Source: Corallococcus sp. EGB (lineage in GTDB: Bacteria; Myxococcota; Myxococcia; Myxococcales; Myxococcaceae). Taken from it: 64,000 nucleotides of DNA. Shown in pieces: positions 18,094 to 26,204 of this stretch. Each line of letters begins with the position of its first letter. Position 1 is the first letter of the stretch. The DNA is taken from NCBI RefSeq assembly GCF_019968905.1, contig NZ_CP079946.1, positions 1,984,001-2,048,000 on the forward strand. Reading direction: 5' to 3'. Below the pieces are notes generated by a model that saw nothing but the letters and a program-made list of their open reading frames with translations, did no database searches and was not told the origin of the DNA. The position numbers were made by a program, and so were the translations under genes.

Positions 18094-19026
18094 GTGAGCG
18101 TGAACCTTCCCTCCAACCTCCTCCGTACCTTCCAGCAACTGGCGCAGGTGCAGCCGTCCGCCCAGCCGCAGCAGACCGCGCAGCAGGTCGGGCTGCCGGA
18201 GTCGAAGGTCGTCTCGCAGGTGGAGGGCACGCCCACCGCCGTCCAGACGGAGCAGGCCACGGACGCCTTCGCCGTGGTGCAGGCCCTCAACCAGGCGTGG
18301 GCGAGCCGCTTCCAGTCCGTCTCCGGCGCGTCGGCGCAGGACCTGGGCGTCAACGGGACGCTCGCCAACGCGCCCCAGGCCCCGGAGCTGGGCGGCTGGG
18401 ACGACGTGGGCGCGGACCCGGACGTGCTCAAGCAGACCAACCAGAACAACTGCGGCGCCGCGGTGGCGGTGATGCTGGGCAACGAGATTGGCAGCAGCAA
18501 GACCCAGCCCACGTCCAACAAGGAGAAGATGGACGCGCTGGAGTCGCGCTTCACGCAGGGCCAGGGCACGTCGCCGCATGAGCTGTCCAACATGCTGGCG
18601 AACCAGGGCGCCAAGGTGACGCAGACGTCGGCGAAGCTGGACACGAAGGCCCTGGACGAAGCGCTCGCCCGCGGCGGCAAGGGCGCGGTGATGGTGGACT
18701 CCTGCCTGGTGGACCCCACCACGAAGCCGGGCGAGACGGGCCGCGCGCACTGGGTCTCCGTGGAGGGCAAGGACGACCAGGGCCGCTACCTGCTCAAGGA
18801 CCCCAGCACCGGCTCCAAGATTCCGGTGGACGCGCAGCGGCTCGCGGACTCCATGGAGATCAGCTGGAACCAGCACCAGGGCGGCGGAATGATGATCGTC
18901 GAAAGCGCCCAGGGCATGTCCGAGGCCCAGGCCGCGCAGGAGGGCGGGCTGAAGGCCGTCGCGCTCGGCAACACGGACGGCGGCGGCTCGCGCGCCATGT
19001 CCAACTTCGGCCGCGAGTCCTCATAG
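18094..19026 (+). CDS. C39-like papain-fold peptidase, likely exported effector
   Basis: The 310-residue protein has NQNNCGAAVAVML with the catalytic Cys120, GRAHWVSVEG with His219, and LKDPSTG with Asp236. Together these form a Cys-His-Asp triad in C39-like order with the preceding Gln. The first 90 residues are Gln/Ser-rich and start MSVNLPSNLL, much like MSVRLPSGLP of the gene starting at 20626; no Sec signal is seen. It follows the FHA activator by 58 bp on the same strand and may be cotranscribed. It could cleave peptides after Gly-Gly or remodel peptide cross-links; the substrate is unknown. Confidence 0.75.
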   Translation: MSVNLPSNLLRTFQQLAQVQPSAQPQQTAQQVGLPESKVVSQVEGTPTAVQTEQATDAFAVVQALNQAWASRFQSVSGASAQDLGVNGTLANAPQAPELGGWDDVGADPDVLKQTNQNNCGAAVAVMLGNEIGSSKTQPTSNKEKMDALESRFTQGQGTSPHELSNMLANQGAKVTQTSAKLDTKALDEALARGGKGAVMVDSCLVDPTTKPGETGRAHWVSVEGKDDQGRYLLKDPSTGSKIPVDAQRLADSMEISWNQHQGGGMMIVESAQGMSEAQAAQEGGLKAVALGNTDGGGSRAMSNFGRESS

Positions 19027-19081
19027 GACTGACGCCGCATGGCTCCCCGGTCCATCCGCCACGGCGGAGGCCTTCCACCCG

Positions 19082-19333
19082 GTGTCGGAGCGCAAGGCCA
19101 CCTTCGGCGCCAACGCCGGCCTGCTGCGCGAGTACACCTTCCGGATGCAGTCGCTGCCGCTCGCGCAGCTCCAGTTCTACGTGCTGCGTGAAGAGGTGGC
19201 CTTCACCTTCACGTACACGCAGCTGGCGCACCGGCTGGACGCGACGCGCGCCGATGCCGAAGCGCTGCTCGCGTCCGTGACGTTGGACCCGACGGCGGAG
19301 CTGGCGCTGCGGCCCACCTTCTTCCGCGCCTGA
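19082..19333 (+). CDS. Small hypothetical protein
   Basis: The 83-residue frame reads SERKATFGANAGLLREYTF and then FYVLREEVAFTFTYTQLAHR, a sequence with normal protein-like composition. The start is a GTG with GGAGG 11 bp upstream; the frame is open further 5' but has no ATG. It lies 55 bp after the peptidase gene on the same strand and ends facing the converging gene. No family recognised. Confidence 0.5.
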   Translation: MSERKATFGANAGLLREYTFRMQSLPLAQLQFYVLREEVAFTFTYTQLAHRLDATRADAEALLASVTLDPTAELALRPTFFRA

Positions 19334-19351
19334 CGCTGGAAGGACGCCCCT

Positions 19352-20626
19352 TCAGACGGCGAGGTGCTGCACGGCCTTGAGCCGCAGGAGCTGGCGCGCC
19401 AGGGCCTGCACCTGCTCCACCTCCTGCTGGCCCATCACCTTGCGCAGCGCGAGCTTCATGTCCGTGGAGGCGCGCAGGAGCAGCGCGCGCAGCTGGGCAT
19501 TGCTGAGCAGCGGGTTGAGCTGGCGCAGGTGGCCCACCAGCGCGCCCAGCTGGGGCAGGGTGAGGCCGGCCACCATCACCTGCGCCGCGGTGCCCTCGTC
19601 CGGGCTCTGGCCCACCGCCAGCATCCACGGCGACAGGAGCACGGAGCGGGTGAAGTCCTTGTCGCAAGGGAGGCCCAGCCGCGCGCACTCCTCCACCACG
19701 GGGCCGGTGTCGTGGCCCGCGATGATGGGTTGGATGCGAGCGGCCTCGTACTTCTGGAGGACGGCCTCGTACAGCCTGCGGGCCTCCACGCCCTGCGGCG
19801 TGCGGGGGAACTCCGCGAAGGCCTGGGCAATCTCCGAGCGCAGCGTGCCCAGCAGCGTGGCGTCGTCCACCGAGCCGGGCTCGCCCAGCACCTGGGCCAG
19901 GTAGGCCCGGTCCTCGGGGACCGCGTTCGCGGACTTCCACCACTCGAAGGTGACGCTGCTCACGCTCAGCACCACGGGCAGGGTGACGACGCCCTGGCGG
20001 CCGGGGTTGGCGAGGAAGGCGCCCATCTTCCCCTCCACCTCCGTGAGCCCCCGGTGGAGCCGGTTGAGGACCGCGATGCGCAGCTTCGCGCGGCCCTCCA
20101 GCGCCTGCTTCGCGGCCTCCGACGACTGGCCGTCCGTCGCGGTGCGCTCCCGGGAGGACTCCGAAGCGGCGGGCTGGCGCGCGAGCTGGGGCGGCACGCC
20201 CACCTGCGGCGCCGCTGGCGGCGGCTGGGGGAGCGCCGGGGCCGTCTGGGGCGTCTGGGCCGCGAGGGCCGGAGGCTGCTCCAGTGAGCCCAGGCTGGCG
20301 GCGCCCTGGGACGTGCCGGACGCCATCCCCGTCTGCTGCTGCTGGGCGCCCTTCGCGCCGCCGCCTTCCTTGCGCTCGGTCTCTCCCGAGCGCCCGAAGT
20401 CCATGCCGTCCTGGGGGCCGGCCTGCTCCAGGCCCCCCTTGGCGGAGGCGCCCTTCGCGGAGCCGCCCTTGACGGCGACGCCTCCCTTGCCGGTGCCGCC
20501 CTTCGCGGAGGCCTTGCCCGAGGACCTGCCTTCACCGGGCTGCTGCGCCTTCTCCTCCTTCTCCTGCGCGGGGCTCTGCAGGGGCAGGCCCGGGCGGGGA
20601 AGACCAGACGGAAGGCGGACGCTCAT
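19352..20626 (-). CDS. Hypothetical effector-like protein with low-complexity N-terminus
   Basis: The 424-residue protein begins MSVRLPSGLPRPGLP, like the C39-like peptidase. It continues with a Lys/Gly/Ala/Gln-rich disordered half that holds GPQDGMDFGRS (about 71-80), a near copy of the DGFD motif of its neighbours. The second half (about 175-424) is a well-formed alpha-helical domain (LRIAVLNRLHRGLTEVEGKM; LTLPQLGALVGHLRQL) of no known family. GAGG lies 9 bp before the ATG. It follows the thaumatin-like gene by 25 bp in the same direction, so the sigma-54 promoter at 21822 probably serves both. Confidence 0.65.
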   Translation of the reverse strand: MSVRLPSGLPRPGLPLQSPAQEKEEKAQQPGEGRSSGKASAKGGTGKGGVAVKGGSAKGASAKGGLEQAGPQDGMDFGRSGETERKEGGGAKGAQQQQTGMASGTSQGAASLGSLEQPPALAAQTPQTAPALPQPPPAAPQVGVPPQLARQPAASESSRERTATDGQSSEAAKQALEGRAKLRIAVLNRLHRGLTEVEGKMGAFLANPGRQGVVTLPVVLSVSSVTFEWWKSANAVPEDRAYLAQVLGEPGSVDDATLLGTLRSEIAQAFAEFPRTPQGVEARRLYEAVLQKYEAARIQPIIAGHDTGPVVEECARLGLPCDKDFTRSVLLSPWMLAVGQSPDEGTAAQVMVAGLTLPQLGALVGHLRQLNPLLSNAQLRALLLRASTDMKLALRKVMGQQEVEQVQALARQLLRLKAVQHLAV

Positions 20627-20651
20627 GGATGGGGGCCTCGGTTGAGGGGAA

Positions 20652-21752
20652 TCAGGCCAGGTCCTTCAGGTGGACGACCAGGTTGCTGGTGTTGCTGCCC
20701 AGCGTGCTCGCGTCGTCCGTGGGGATGACGTAGCCCTGATCCGCGCCGACGTGCTTGCGGAAGAAGTCTACCACCTCCGGATCCTGCACGTTGGAGGTGG
20801 TGCTCTTCTTGATGCCGTACGCCGTGCCGTCTGCTCCCTTGGCCTTCACCGAGTCGGGCGCGGAGGCGAGCAGGTTCTCCATCGTGCCGGACAGGCGGCC
20901 GCCGCTCTCCGGCTGGATGGTCATGGCGGTGTTGTGACCCTCGATGTAGCTGACGTCGTAGTACGTGTTCCCGAACCCGCCGTCGAACTTCACCTCACCG
21001 AGCGTCGCGTTCTTGCCGTCGCCCTTGTCGCTGCGGAAGTTGCCGGACCAGTTGTCCGGGAACTGCACCGTCCTGGTCTCACCGGGCTTGAGCGTGACGG
21101 AGTCGATGGCCTTCTCACCCGCGTTGGGGGTGAAGTTCACCGTCATCGGCTTGTCGCCGTCGTTGCTGAGGGTGATGGTGTTCTTGCCCTTCGCCGCGCC
21201 CGGAGCGCCCACGGACGGGGGACCGGAGACAGGCGCCTGCTGCTTGGGGGCCGCGGGGGCCGGGGTGCCCTGCGCTGCCGGGGCCGCCTCCGCGGGGGCA
21301 GCGGCCTGGGCCTGCGGCGCTTCACCGGCGCCCTCGCCAACGCCCGCACCCTCGCTGCCTTCCGCGCCTTCGAGGCCCGCCGCCCCCTCGCCGCCCGCCG
21401 CGCCGTCCACGCCCGCCGCCCCCTCGCTGCCCGCCGCGGCGCCCTGCTGCGCACCGGCGCCGCTCATTCCGCCGAGCATCTCCATCATCTGCTTCAGCGT
21501 CTGGACCAGCTCGAACAGCTGCTGAAGCGGGTTGGCTCCCTGGAGCGCGCCCTTCTTGCCCACGCCCGCCGGGCCGTCGAAGCCATCCGCCTGGAACATC
21601 CCCTGGAGCGAACCCGGGCCGCTCTTGGCCTTCACCGCGTCCGCCGTCACCGCCGTGGGGCGCGCCACCGGGCTGGAGAGCTCCGTGGCGGACGTGCGGG
21701 GCGAGAAGGAGGAGCTGGCAACGGACGACTTCGACAGGGGGGAGAGCGCCAT
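20652..21752 (-). CDS. Thaumatin-like domain protein with DGFD N-terminal module
   Basis: The 366-residue protein begins MALSPLSKSS and has FQADGFDGPAGVGKKGA at 53-69, followed by a short amphipathic helix (LFELVQTLKQMMEMLGG). A Gly/Ala/Pro-rich linker (about 95-180) comes next. The C-terminal domain has YYDVSYIEGHNTAMTIQPE, which resembles the YDVSLVDGFN signature of thaumatin-like proteins, within a beta-rich domain (about 185-366) that starts NTITLSNDGDKPMTVNF. The same N-terminal module occurs in the lytic transglycosylase at 51879-52841. It is preceded by a strong sigma-54 promoter and paired dyads. No Sec signal is visible. It probably acts outside the cell. Confidence 0.7.
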   Translation of the reverse strand: MALSPLSKSSVASSSFSPRTSATELSSPVARPTAVTADAVKAKSGPGSLQGMFQADGFDGPAGVGKKGALQGANPLQQLFELVQTLKQMMEMLGGMSGAGAQQGAAAGSEGAAGVDGAAGGEGAAGLEGAEGSEGAGVGEGAGEAPQAQAAAPAEAAPAAQGTPAPAAPKQQAPVSGPPSVGAPGAAKGKNTITLSNDGDKPMTVNFTPNAGEKAIDSVTLKPGETRTVQFPDNWSGNFRSDKGDGKNATLGEVKFDGGFGNTYYDVSYIEGHNTAMTIQPESGGRLSGTMENLLASAPDSVKAKGADGTAYGIKKSTTSNVQDPEVVDFFRKHVGADQGYVIPTDDASTLGSNTSNLVVHLKDLA

Positions 21753-21821
21753 GGCGGGGTTCCTCGAGGTTCGGATGGGCCGGCGGGGTCAGCCGGCCGG
21801 TTCAGCGATGCAGGGGGCTAG

Positions 21822-21837
21822 AGCACGGCGCGTGCCA
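21822..21837 (-). promoter_or_regulatory. Sigma-54 promoter for the thaumatin-like gene
   Basis: The minus strand reads TGGCACGCGCCGTGCT: a perfect TGGCACG -24 box and a GTGC -12 box at correct spacing, 70 bp before the start codon at 21752. It is the best of the three such promoters in this window. Confidence 0.8.
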
Positions 21838-21920
21838 TGCTCCCCACACGCTCATCGAAGAGGTAACCCTGTGGAATTCCTCAGGGGACAGACGTGACCA
21901 AGGCGCCGGAGGGCCGCCGC

Positions 21921-21963
21921 CCTGGTGACTGCCGTCAGGCCCCTGGTGTCTGGCGTCATCAGG
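21921..21963. promoter_or_regulatory. Paired enhancer-like dyads for the thaumatin-like gene
   Basis: Two sites start 21 bp apart: CCTGGTGAC-TGCC-GTCAGG at 21921 and CCTGGTGTC-TGGC-GTCATCAGG at 21942-21963. They lie about 84 bp beyond the -24 box and match the pairs at 13687 and 52985. Confidence 0.7.
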
Positions 21964-21972
21964 CCCGGAAGC

Positions 21973-22010
21973 ACCGCTCGCGCGGGACGCATGCGCCCCG
22001 CGCGAGCGGT
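21973..22010 (-). terminator. Terminator hairpin of the GlsB-like gene
   Basis: A perfect 14-bp stem (ACCGCTCGCGCGGG pairing with CCCGCGCGAGCGGT) with a 10-nt loop lies 24 bp downstream of the minus-strand gene ending at 22035. No T-tract is present. It may also insulate the dyads next to it. Confidence 0.7.
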
Positions 22011-22034
22011 CTCCGCGGCTTCAGGCCGGACGGA

Positions 22035-22304
22035 TCAGACCCTTCGGACGGTGCTCGAATGGATGAGCCGCAGTATCAGCAGCAGCACCACCGCTCCGAT
22101 GAACGCCACGAAGATGGTGCCCGCGAGTCCGCCGAAGGGGGCTCCCGTGCCGAGCGCCCGGAGGATGAATCCTCCCAGGAAAGCGCCCACCACGCCCACG
22201 ACGATGTCGCCAATCAGGCCGTAGCCACCGCCGACCACCGCGGACGCGAGCCATCCAGCGATGAGGCCAATCACCGCCCACAACAGGATTGCTTCCAGCG
22301 CCAT
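22035..22304 (-). CDS. GlsB/YeaQ/YmgE family stress membrane protein
   Basis: The 89-residue protein has three hydrophobic helices and the family's glycine pattern (LIAGWLASAVVGGGYGLIGD; VVGVVGAFLGGFIL), and is of usual length (about 85). These transglycosylase-associated membrane proteins are stress-induced, with no defined activity. The start at 22304 is set by GGGAGGAG 5 bp upstream. A strong terminator follows. Confidence 0.9.
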   Translation of the reverse strand: MALEAILLWAVIGLIAGWLASAVVGGGYGLIGDIVVGVVGAFLGGFILRALGTGAPFGGLAGTIFVAFIGAVVLLLILRLIHSSTVRRV

Positions 22305-22464
22305 GTCTTCTCCTCCCATCGAGGTGTGAGGTGAAACATGGGCATGATTCCCGGCCGCGCCTGTCCCTCCCCTGAGGGCGACGGCAGGGCAGGCAGGCAG
22401 CCTGGGTCTGGTTGGATTCCAATCGTTTCACATTCCACGAGTTCGACTGTCTTCAGAGGAGCGC

Positions 22465-22504
22465 GGGGCAGAACGCCCCATGAGAACCCGGGGCAAAACG
22501 CCCC
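22465..22504. promoter_or_regulatory. Tandem GGGGC/GCCCC dyads
   Basis: Two 15-bp copies of GGGGCARAACGCCCC (22465-22479 and 22490-22504) start 25 bp apart in the 276-bp gap between the divergent GlsB-like and JmjC-like genes. They can be read as operator dyads or as RNA hairpins; the location upstream of both genes favours operators. Confidence 0.45.
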
Positions 22505-22580
22505 ACTTTGACGGCTGTATCCACGCTCTGTTGCCATGGAGTGATCACCTGTCGCCACGCGCGACGAGGAGCTCACATCC

Positions 22581-23453
22581 GTGAAGCGCATCTTCGAGTC
22601 TGTCGGGTCGCCGTTGCAGTTCGACCGTGAGTCCTTCCGGTGCCGTCACACGCTCCTGGGCCATCCCGCGCTGGAGTTGGAGAACCTGGCGGGCGTGGTG
22701 CAGCGGCTGCCCTCGGACAACGTGTTCTTCAGCTCCGGCCTCTTGCCCAAGGACGCGGACTTCGACCGCGCGCACGTGGACTACCGCACCGGCCTGTCGT
22801 TGAAGGACACCGTGGAGAACATGATGACGAGCAACTCGTACATCATGCTGCGCGCGCCGGAGCAGGACCCCAGCTTCCACGAGCTGTACCGCGCGCTCCT
22901 GTCGGAGGTGGAGGACCTGATGCGCGCGCAGGGCGTGGGAAGTCGCGCCGTGGATCCGATGCTGTATCTCTTCATCGCGTCCCCCGGCAGCGTCACGCCC
23001 TTCCACCTGGACCGCTACTCCACGCTGCTGCTGCAGTTCCGGGGCAGCAAGGCGGTGCACATCTCGAAGGCGTGGGATGAGCAGGTGGTCCCCGCGCCGG
23101 ACCTGGAGGCGTTCGTCGCGCGCTCGGGTTCCAAGGTGAGCTATCGCGAGACCTTCGACGCGACGGCGACGCGCTATGCCTTCGGGCCCGGGGACGCGCT
23201 GCACATCCCCTTCGTGGCGCCGCACTACGTGAAGAACGGCACGGGGGATGTCTCCGTGTCGCTGTCCATCATCTTCAACACCCGCGAGACGGCCCGGCAC
23301 CTGCGCGCGCTGCGCGCCAACCACGTGCTGCGCAAGCACCTGGGGCCGCTGGGTTACCGGCCTACGCCGGTGAACCGCTTCCTGCCGTTGGACCACATGA
23401 AGAGCGGCGTGGAGCGCGTGGTGCGCCGCGCTCGGGGCCTGCTGCCCGCCTGA
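22581..23453 (+). CDS. JmjC-like cupin oxygenase family protein
   Basis: The 290-residue protein has the HxD pair of Fe(II)/2-oxoglutarate enzymes in TPFHLDRYSTLLLQF (His142, Asp144), a later metal-ligand candidate in FVAPHYVKNG (His215) and the hydrophobic strands of a double-stranded beta-helix. JmjC-like bacterial proteins hydroxylate proteins or small molecules; the substrate is unknown. The GTG start has AGGAG 9 bp upstream. It is a single gene converging with the next one. Confidence 0.7.
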   Translation: MKRIFESVGSPLQFDRESFRCRHTLLGHPALELENLAGVVQRLPSDNVFFSSGLLPKDADFDRAHVDYRTGLSLKDTVENMMTSNSYIMLRAPEQDPSFHELYRALLSEVEDLMRAQGVGSRAVDPMLYLFIASPGSVTPFHLDRYSTLLLQFRGSKAVHISKAWDEQVVPAPDLEAFVARSGSKVSYRETFDATATRYAFGPGDALHIPFVAPHYVKNGTGDVSVSLSIIFNTRETARHLRALRANHVLRKHLGPLGYRPTPVNRFLPLDHMKSGVERVVRRARGLLPA

Positions 23454-23457
23454 GCGC

Positions 23458-24186
23458 CTATGGGCAGAGAGGAGCGCGGGGAGGCTGGGCCGGATCCCAG
23501 TTGGCCACGTCCGGAGGCGGCGGGATTTCCAGCACCGAACCGCCGTAGGGGGCGCCCAGCTTCGCGCCCACGTCGTACTGGACGAAGCCATCCCGGTAGC
23601 GGCGGAGCAGGGGAACGAAGTGGGTGGAGACCTCCGGGCCCACGTGCGGCCGCAGGGGGATGCCGTCCACGTCGTAGAGGCGCGGCGAGCCCTCGGCGCA
23701 GCACGACCCACTGTTCAAGTGGACGCAGACGCGCGGCGGTGACGCGCTGGCGAGCACCGCGTCGCCTTTGACGCTGACGATGGTTCCTTCGGGGAGCGCC
23801 ATCGCCTGTTCCACGGACAGAGCGCGCGGGGCGCTCTCGAACGGCTCCTGGCTCCAGGAGGGAAGGGGGGCATGGGGGATCCGCCGCCAGGTGCCTTCGC
23901 TGGGCGCACCCACGCGGATGCGCGCGGGCTCGCCTTCGAGCCGCTCCACCTGGAAGGCATCCAGGTCGCGCGCCGAGTCGGGCATGTCCTTGGTGGCGGG
24001 ACACTCACCAATGCAGCCATCCCCACCTTCGTTGCCCAGCACGGTGCCCCGGTCATCCCAGACGTAGGTGCCTTCGAAGCGCCGCATCGTGGGAACCCAA
24101 TACGTGAACCCCACGGAGGACGCATCACGCGTCCGAGGGATGATCGCGGAGAGGACGGAGACGGAACCGTCCTCGCGGTGCACCAC
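23458..24186 (-). CDS. Hypothetical protein, possibly 5' truncated
   Basis: The 242-residue frame from a GTG reads VSVLSAIIPRTRDAS, FEGTYVWDDRGTVLGNEGG, VCVHLNSGSCCAEG and FVQYDVGAKLGAPYGG. It has no recognised domain and no signal peptide. The frame stays open and protein-like upstream of the GTG (LGCRDGTPLWV) without a good start, so the original N-terminus may be lost at a junction near 24.2 kb. The composition is normal for this genome. Confidence 0.5.
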   Translation of the reverse strand: MVHREDGSVSVLSAIIPRTRDASSVGFTYWVPTMRRFEGTYVWDDRGTVLGNEGGDGCIGECPATKDMPDSARDLDAFQVERLEGEPARIRVGAPSEGTWRRIPHAPLPSWSQEPFESAPRALSVEQAMALPEGTIVSVKGDAVLASASPPRVCVHLNSGSCCAEGSPRLYDVDGIPLRPHVGPEVSTHFVPLLRRYRDGFVQYDVGAKLGAPYGGSVLEIPPPPDVANWDPAQPPRAPLCP

Positions 24187-24234
24187 CCACAGCGGTGTGC
24201 CGTCCCTGCAGCCCAGTATGTCTATGGCCAGTCG

Positions 24235-24495
24235 ATGTATCTGCTCGCGGGGGCAGGCCCCGCGTCGGGACAGCCGGGAGCGACGGCCCCCATCATCGTC
24301 TCCGAGCCCATCCTCGACTGGCAGGTCTTCCCGCCCTCCATGGTCCAGTTGGGGATGGCCCTGACCATTCTTCCCGAGAAGGTCCTGCTCGCCGCCGACG
24401 TGGTGAACGTGGAGCCGTCGGTGCTCGGGACCTTCCTCAAGGCGCTCGACAAGGTCGAGTTCAAGCGGCTGGGCCTGCTGTTCGACATGCCCTGA
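24235..24495 (+). CDS. Hypothetical small protein or C-terminal gene fragment
   Basis: The 86-residue frame reads MYLLAGAGPASGQ, ILDWQVFPPSMVQLGMALTI and FLKALDKVEFKRLGLLFDMP. The sequence is protein-like, but the ATG has no ribosome binding site and lies directly against the truncated minus-strand frame, so this is probably the surviving end of a longer gene. No family recognised. Confidence 0.35.
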   Translation: MYLLAGAGPASGQPGATAPIIVSEPILDWQVFPPSMVQLGMALTILPEKVLLAADVVNVEPSVLGTFLKALDKVEFKRLGLLFDMP

Positions 24496-24573
24496 CCGCC
24501 GGAGAGGACCTCCGCGAGGCTGACGGTGCCCGGCACCGCCAGCGGAATGCCAGCGGGCCCCGGCCTTCAGCGC

Positions 24574-26085
24574 CTACGGGCTGAACATGCCGGTGAGCAC
24601 GCTGGCGCGGCCTCGAGGCAGCGAGCGCTTGAACGGGCTCGTCGCGAGGTCGGAGCCGGGCTGGTACCAGCTCTGGATCTCCGCGAAGTACGTCTGGCCC
24701 GCCTGCAGCACGTCCGGGGGCAGGTACACGCTCTGGAGATCCGTGTGCAGCGCCGCCACGCGCGTCACGGTGGTGGAACCGTTGCTCGTGCCCAGCCGGT
24801 AGATGTTCACCACGTAGTTCGTGGCCGTGCCGACCAGTGGCTTCGACCAGCGCAGCGAGGCGTCGATCCCTACGCCCGTGAGGTTCTGGAACGCGCCGCG
24901 CGTGTTCACCTGGGGCGCCTGCACCGGCCCGACGAGGGGCTGCACGGGCGCGGCGGTGAACGCGCTCGCCTCTTGATCCACGCGGATGTCCACGCTCATG
25001 GTGTAGGGCGCCGCGGTTCCCAGCGCGTAGCTCTTCGTGAAGCCCGCGGCGGCGAGCGCCACCTTCTGCCACGTCGCCGGGAGCGGGTTGTTGTAGGTCA
25101 TGCTCCCCGTGACGATGTCGGTCCGTTGCGTGTCAGGATTGAGCTTCACGAGCAGTGGCGGCCCGCTGATGGACGCGAGCGCCGAGCTCAGCGCGGCCGG
25201 CCGGGCGGACATCCAGATCTCGCTGTACGTGCTGACCGCGCCCGGGTTCACCTGGGTGCGAAGGGCTTCGAAGGCCGAGCGTCTCCAGTCCACCGCGAAG
25301 GTGCCTGTCTCGACGGGTTGGGTGAAGGTTCCGCTGACGGTGACGGGCTGGCCCTCCACCTGCGTCATGCTCGTGTCGAGCACCCTGTGCATCGCGCGGT
25401 AGGGCACTCCATTCGCGCTCGTCTGCAACCGCATCTGCGCGAGCGAGAACACATCCCCGAGGCCGCTGTCGAGCAGCACCGGGTTGGTCATGTTGGCGTA
25501 ATCGAAGCTCAGCCCGGAGAGCGACGTGGCGCCCGCCAGGGGGAACCCCGTGGCGCTGCCGGAGATGTAGCCGAACGCGCCCGGGTTCAACGAATACATG
25601 TCCAGGAAGTCTCCCGGCTGCCAGGGAGACAGGCCGGTGGCGGACACCGTCACGGGAGTGGGCAGCGTGGGGAAGGTGCCATCGCGGCCCCACTCGGTGG
25701 AGCCCAGGTCGAACGCGCGGCCGGTGCTCACCAGGTAGCGCGAGCCCAGCTTCAGGTAGATGCGGCCGGAAGGGACGTTCGGCACGGAGAGGGTGCCGTC
25801 CGCGGAGCCCGTGCCCGGATAGGCCGTGAACGCCCCGGTCGTTGAGTCCCGCGTGTAGGCCACCACCGACGTGGCGGACTGGTCGTACGGCTTCGTCTCG
25901 TTGCCCGACGTGGCGACGAAGGTGACCGCGCTGGTGCCGGTGACCTGGGTGACCAGGCCTTGGGCGACCTGGGAGGTCGCGTCCGCCGGCATGGAGGCGT
26001 CCATCGCCTCGGCCTCGTCGAGTCCCGCGCAGCCGACCCCTGTCATGCCGACCAAAAGCCCGAGGGAAATCAATGACATGTTCAT
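24574..26085 (-). CDS. Secreted lipoprotein, unknown function, with C-terminal FnIII-like domain
   Basis: The 503-residue protein has a short signal (MNMSLISLGLLVGMTGVGC) with a Cys at 19 that probably carries lipid, although the residues before it are not a classical lipobox. The body is beta-rich with carboxypeptidase-regulatory-like and fibronectin-like stretches (VSGTFTQPVETGTFAVDW; ATNYVVNIYRLGTSNG). It is probably an outer-membrane or surface lipoprotein. No catalytic motif is visible. It is a single gene. Confidence 0.65.
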   Translation of the reverse strand: MNMSLISLGLLVGMTGVGCAGLDEAEAMDASMPADATSQVAQGLVTQVTGTSAVTFVATSGNETKPYDQSATSVVAYTRDSTTGAFTAYPGTGSADGTLSVPNVPSGRIYLKLGSRYLVSTGRAFDLGSTEWGRDGTFPTLPTPVTVSATGLSPWQPGDFLDMYSLNPGAFGYISGSATGFPLAGATSLSGLSFDYANMTNPVLLDSGLGDVFSLAQMRLQTSANGVPYRAMHRVLDTSMTQVEGQPVTVSGTFTQPVETGTFAVDWRRSAFEALRTQVNPGAVSTYSEIWMSARPAALSSALASISGPPLLVKLNPDTQRTDIVTGSMTYNNPLPATWQKVALAAAGFTKSYALGTAAPYTMSVDIRVDQEASAFTAAPVQPLVGPVQAPQVNTRGAFQNLTGVGIDASLRWSKPLVGTATNYVVNIYRLGTSNGSTTVTRVAALHTDLQSVYLPPDVLQAGQTYFAEIQSWYQPGSDLATSPFKRSLPRGRASVLTGMFSP

Positions 26086-26204
26086 TGTGAAGGCAACCCT
26101 TTCGGCGGCGCCCTGGATGGCGCTGCGCAGGGAGATTCATACCGGGCCGGTCTGACGTTTCCGGGAGCGCTTCGGCTCCAACTTTCCCTCGGTGGAATCC
26201 TCCG

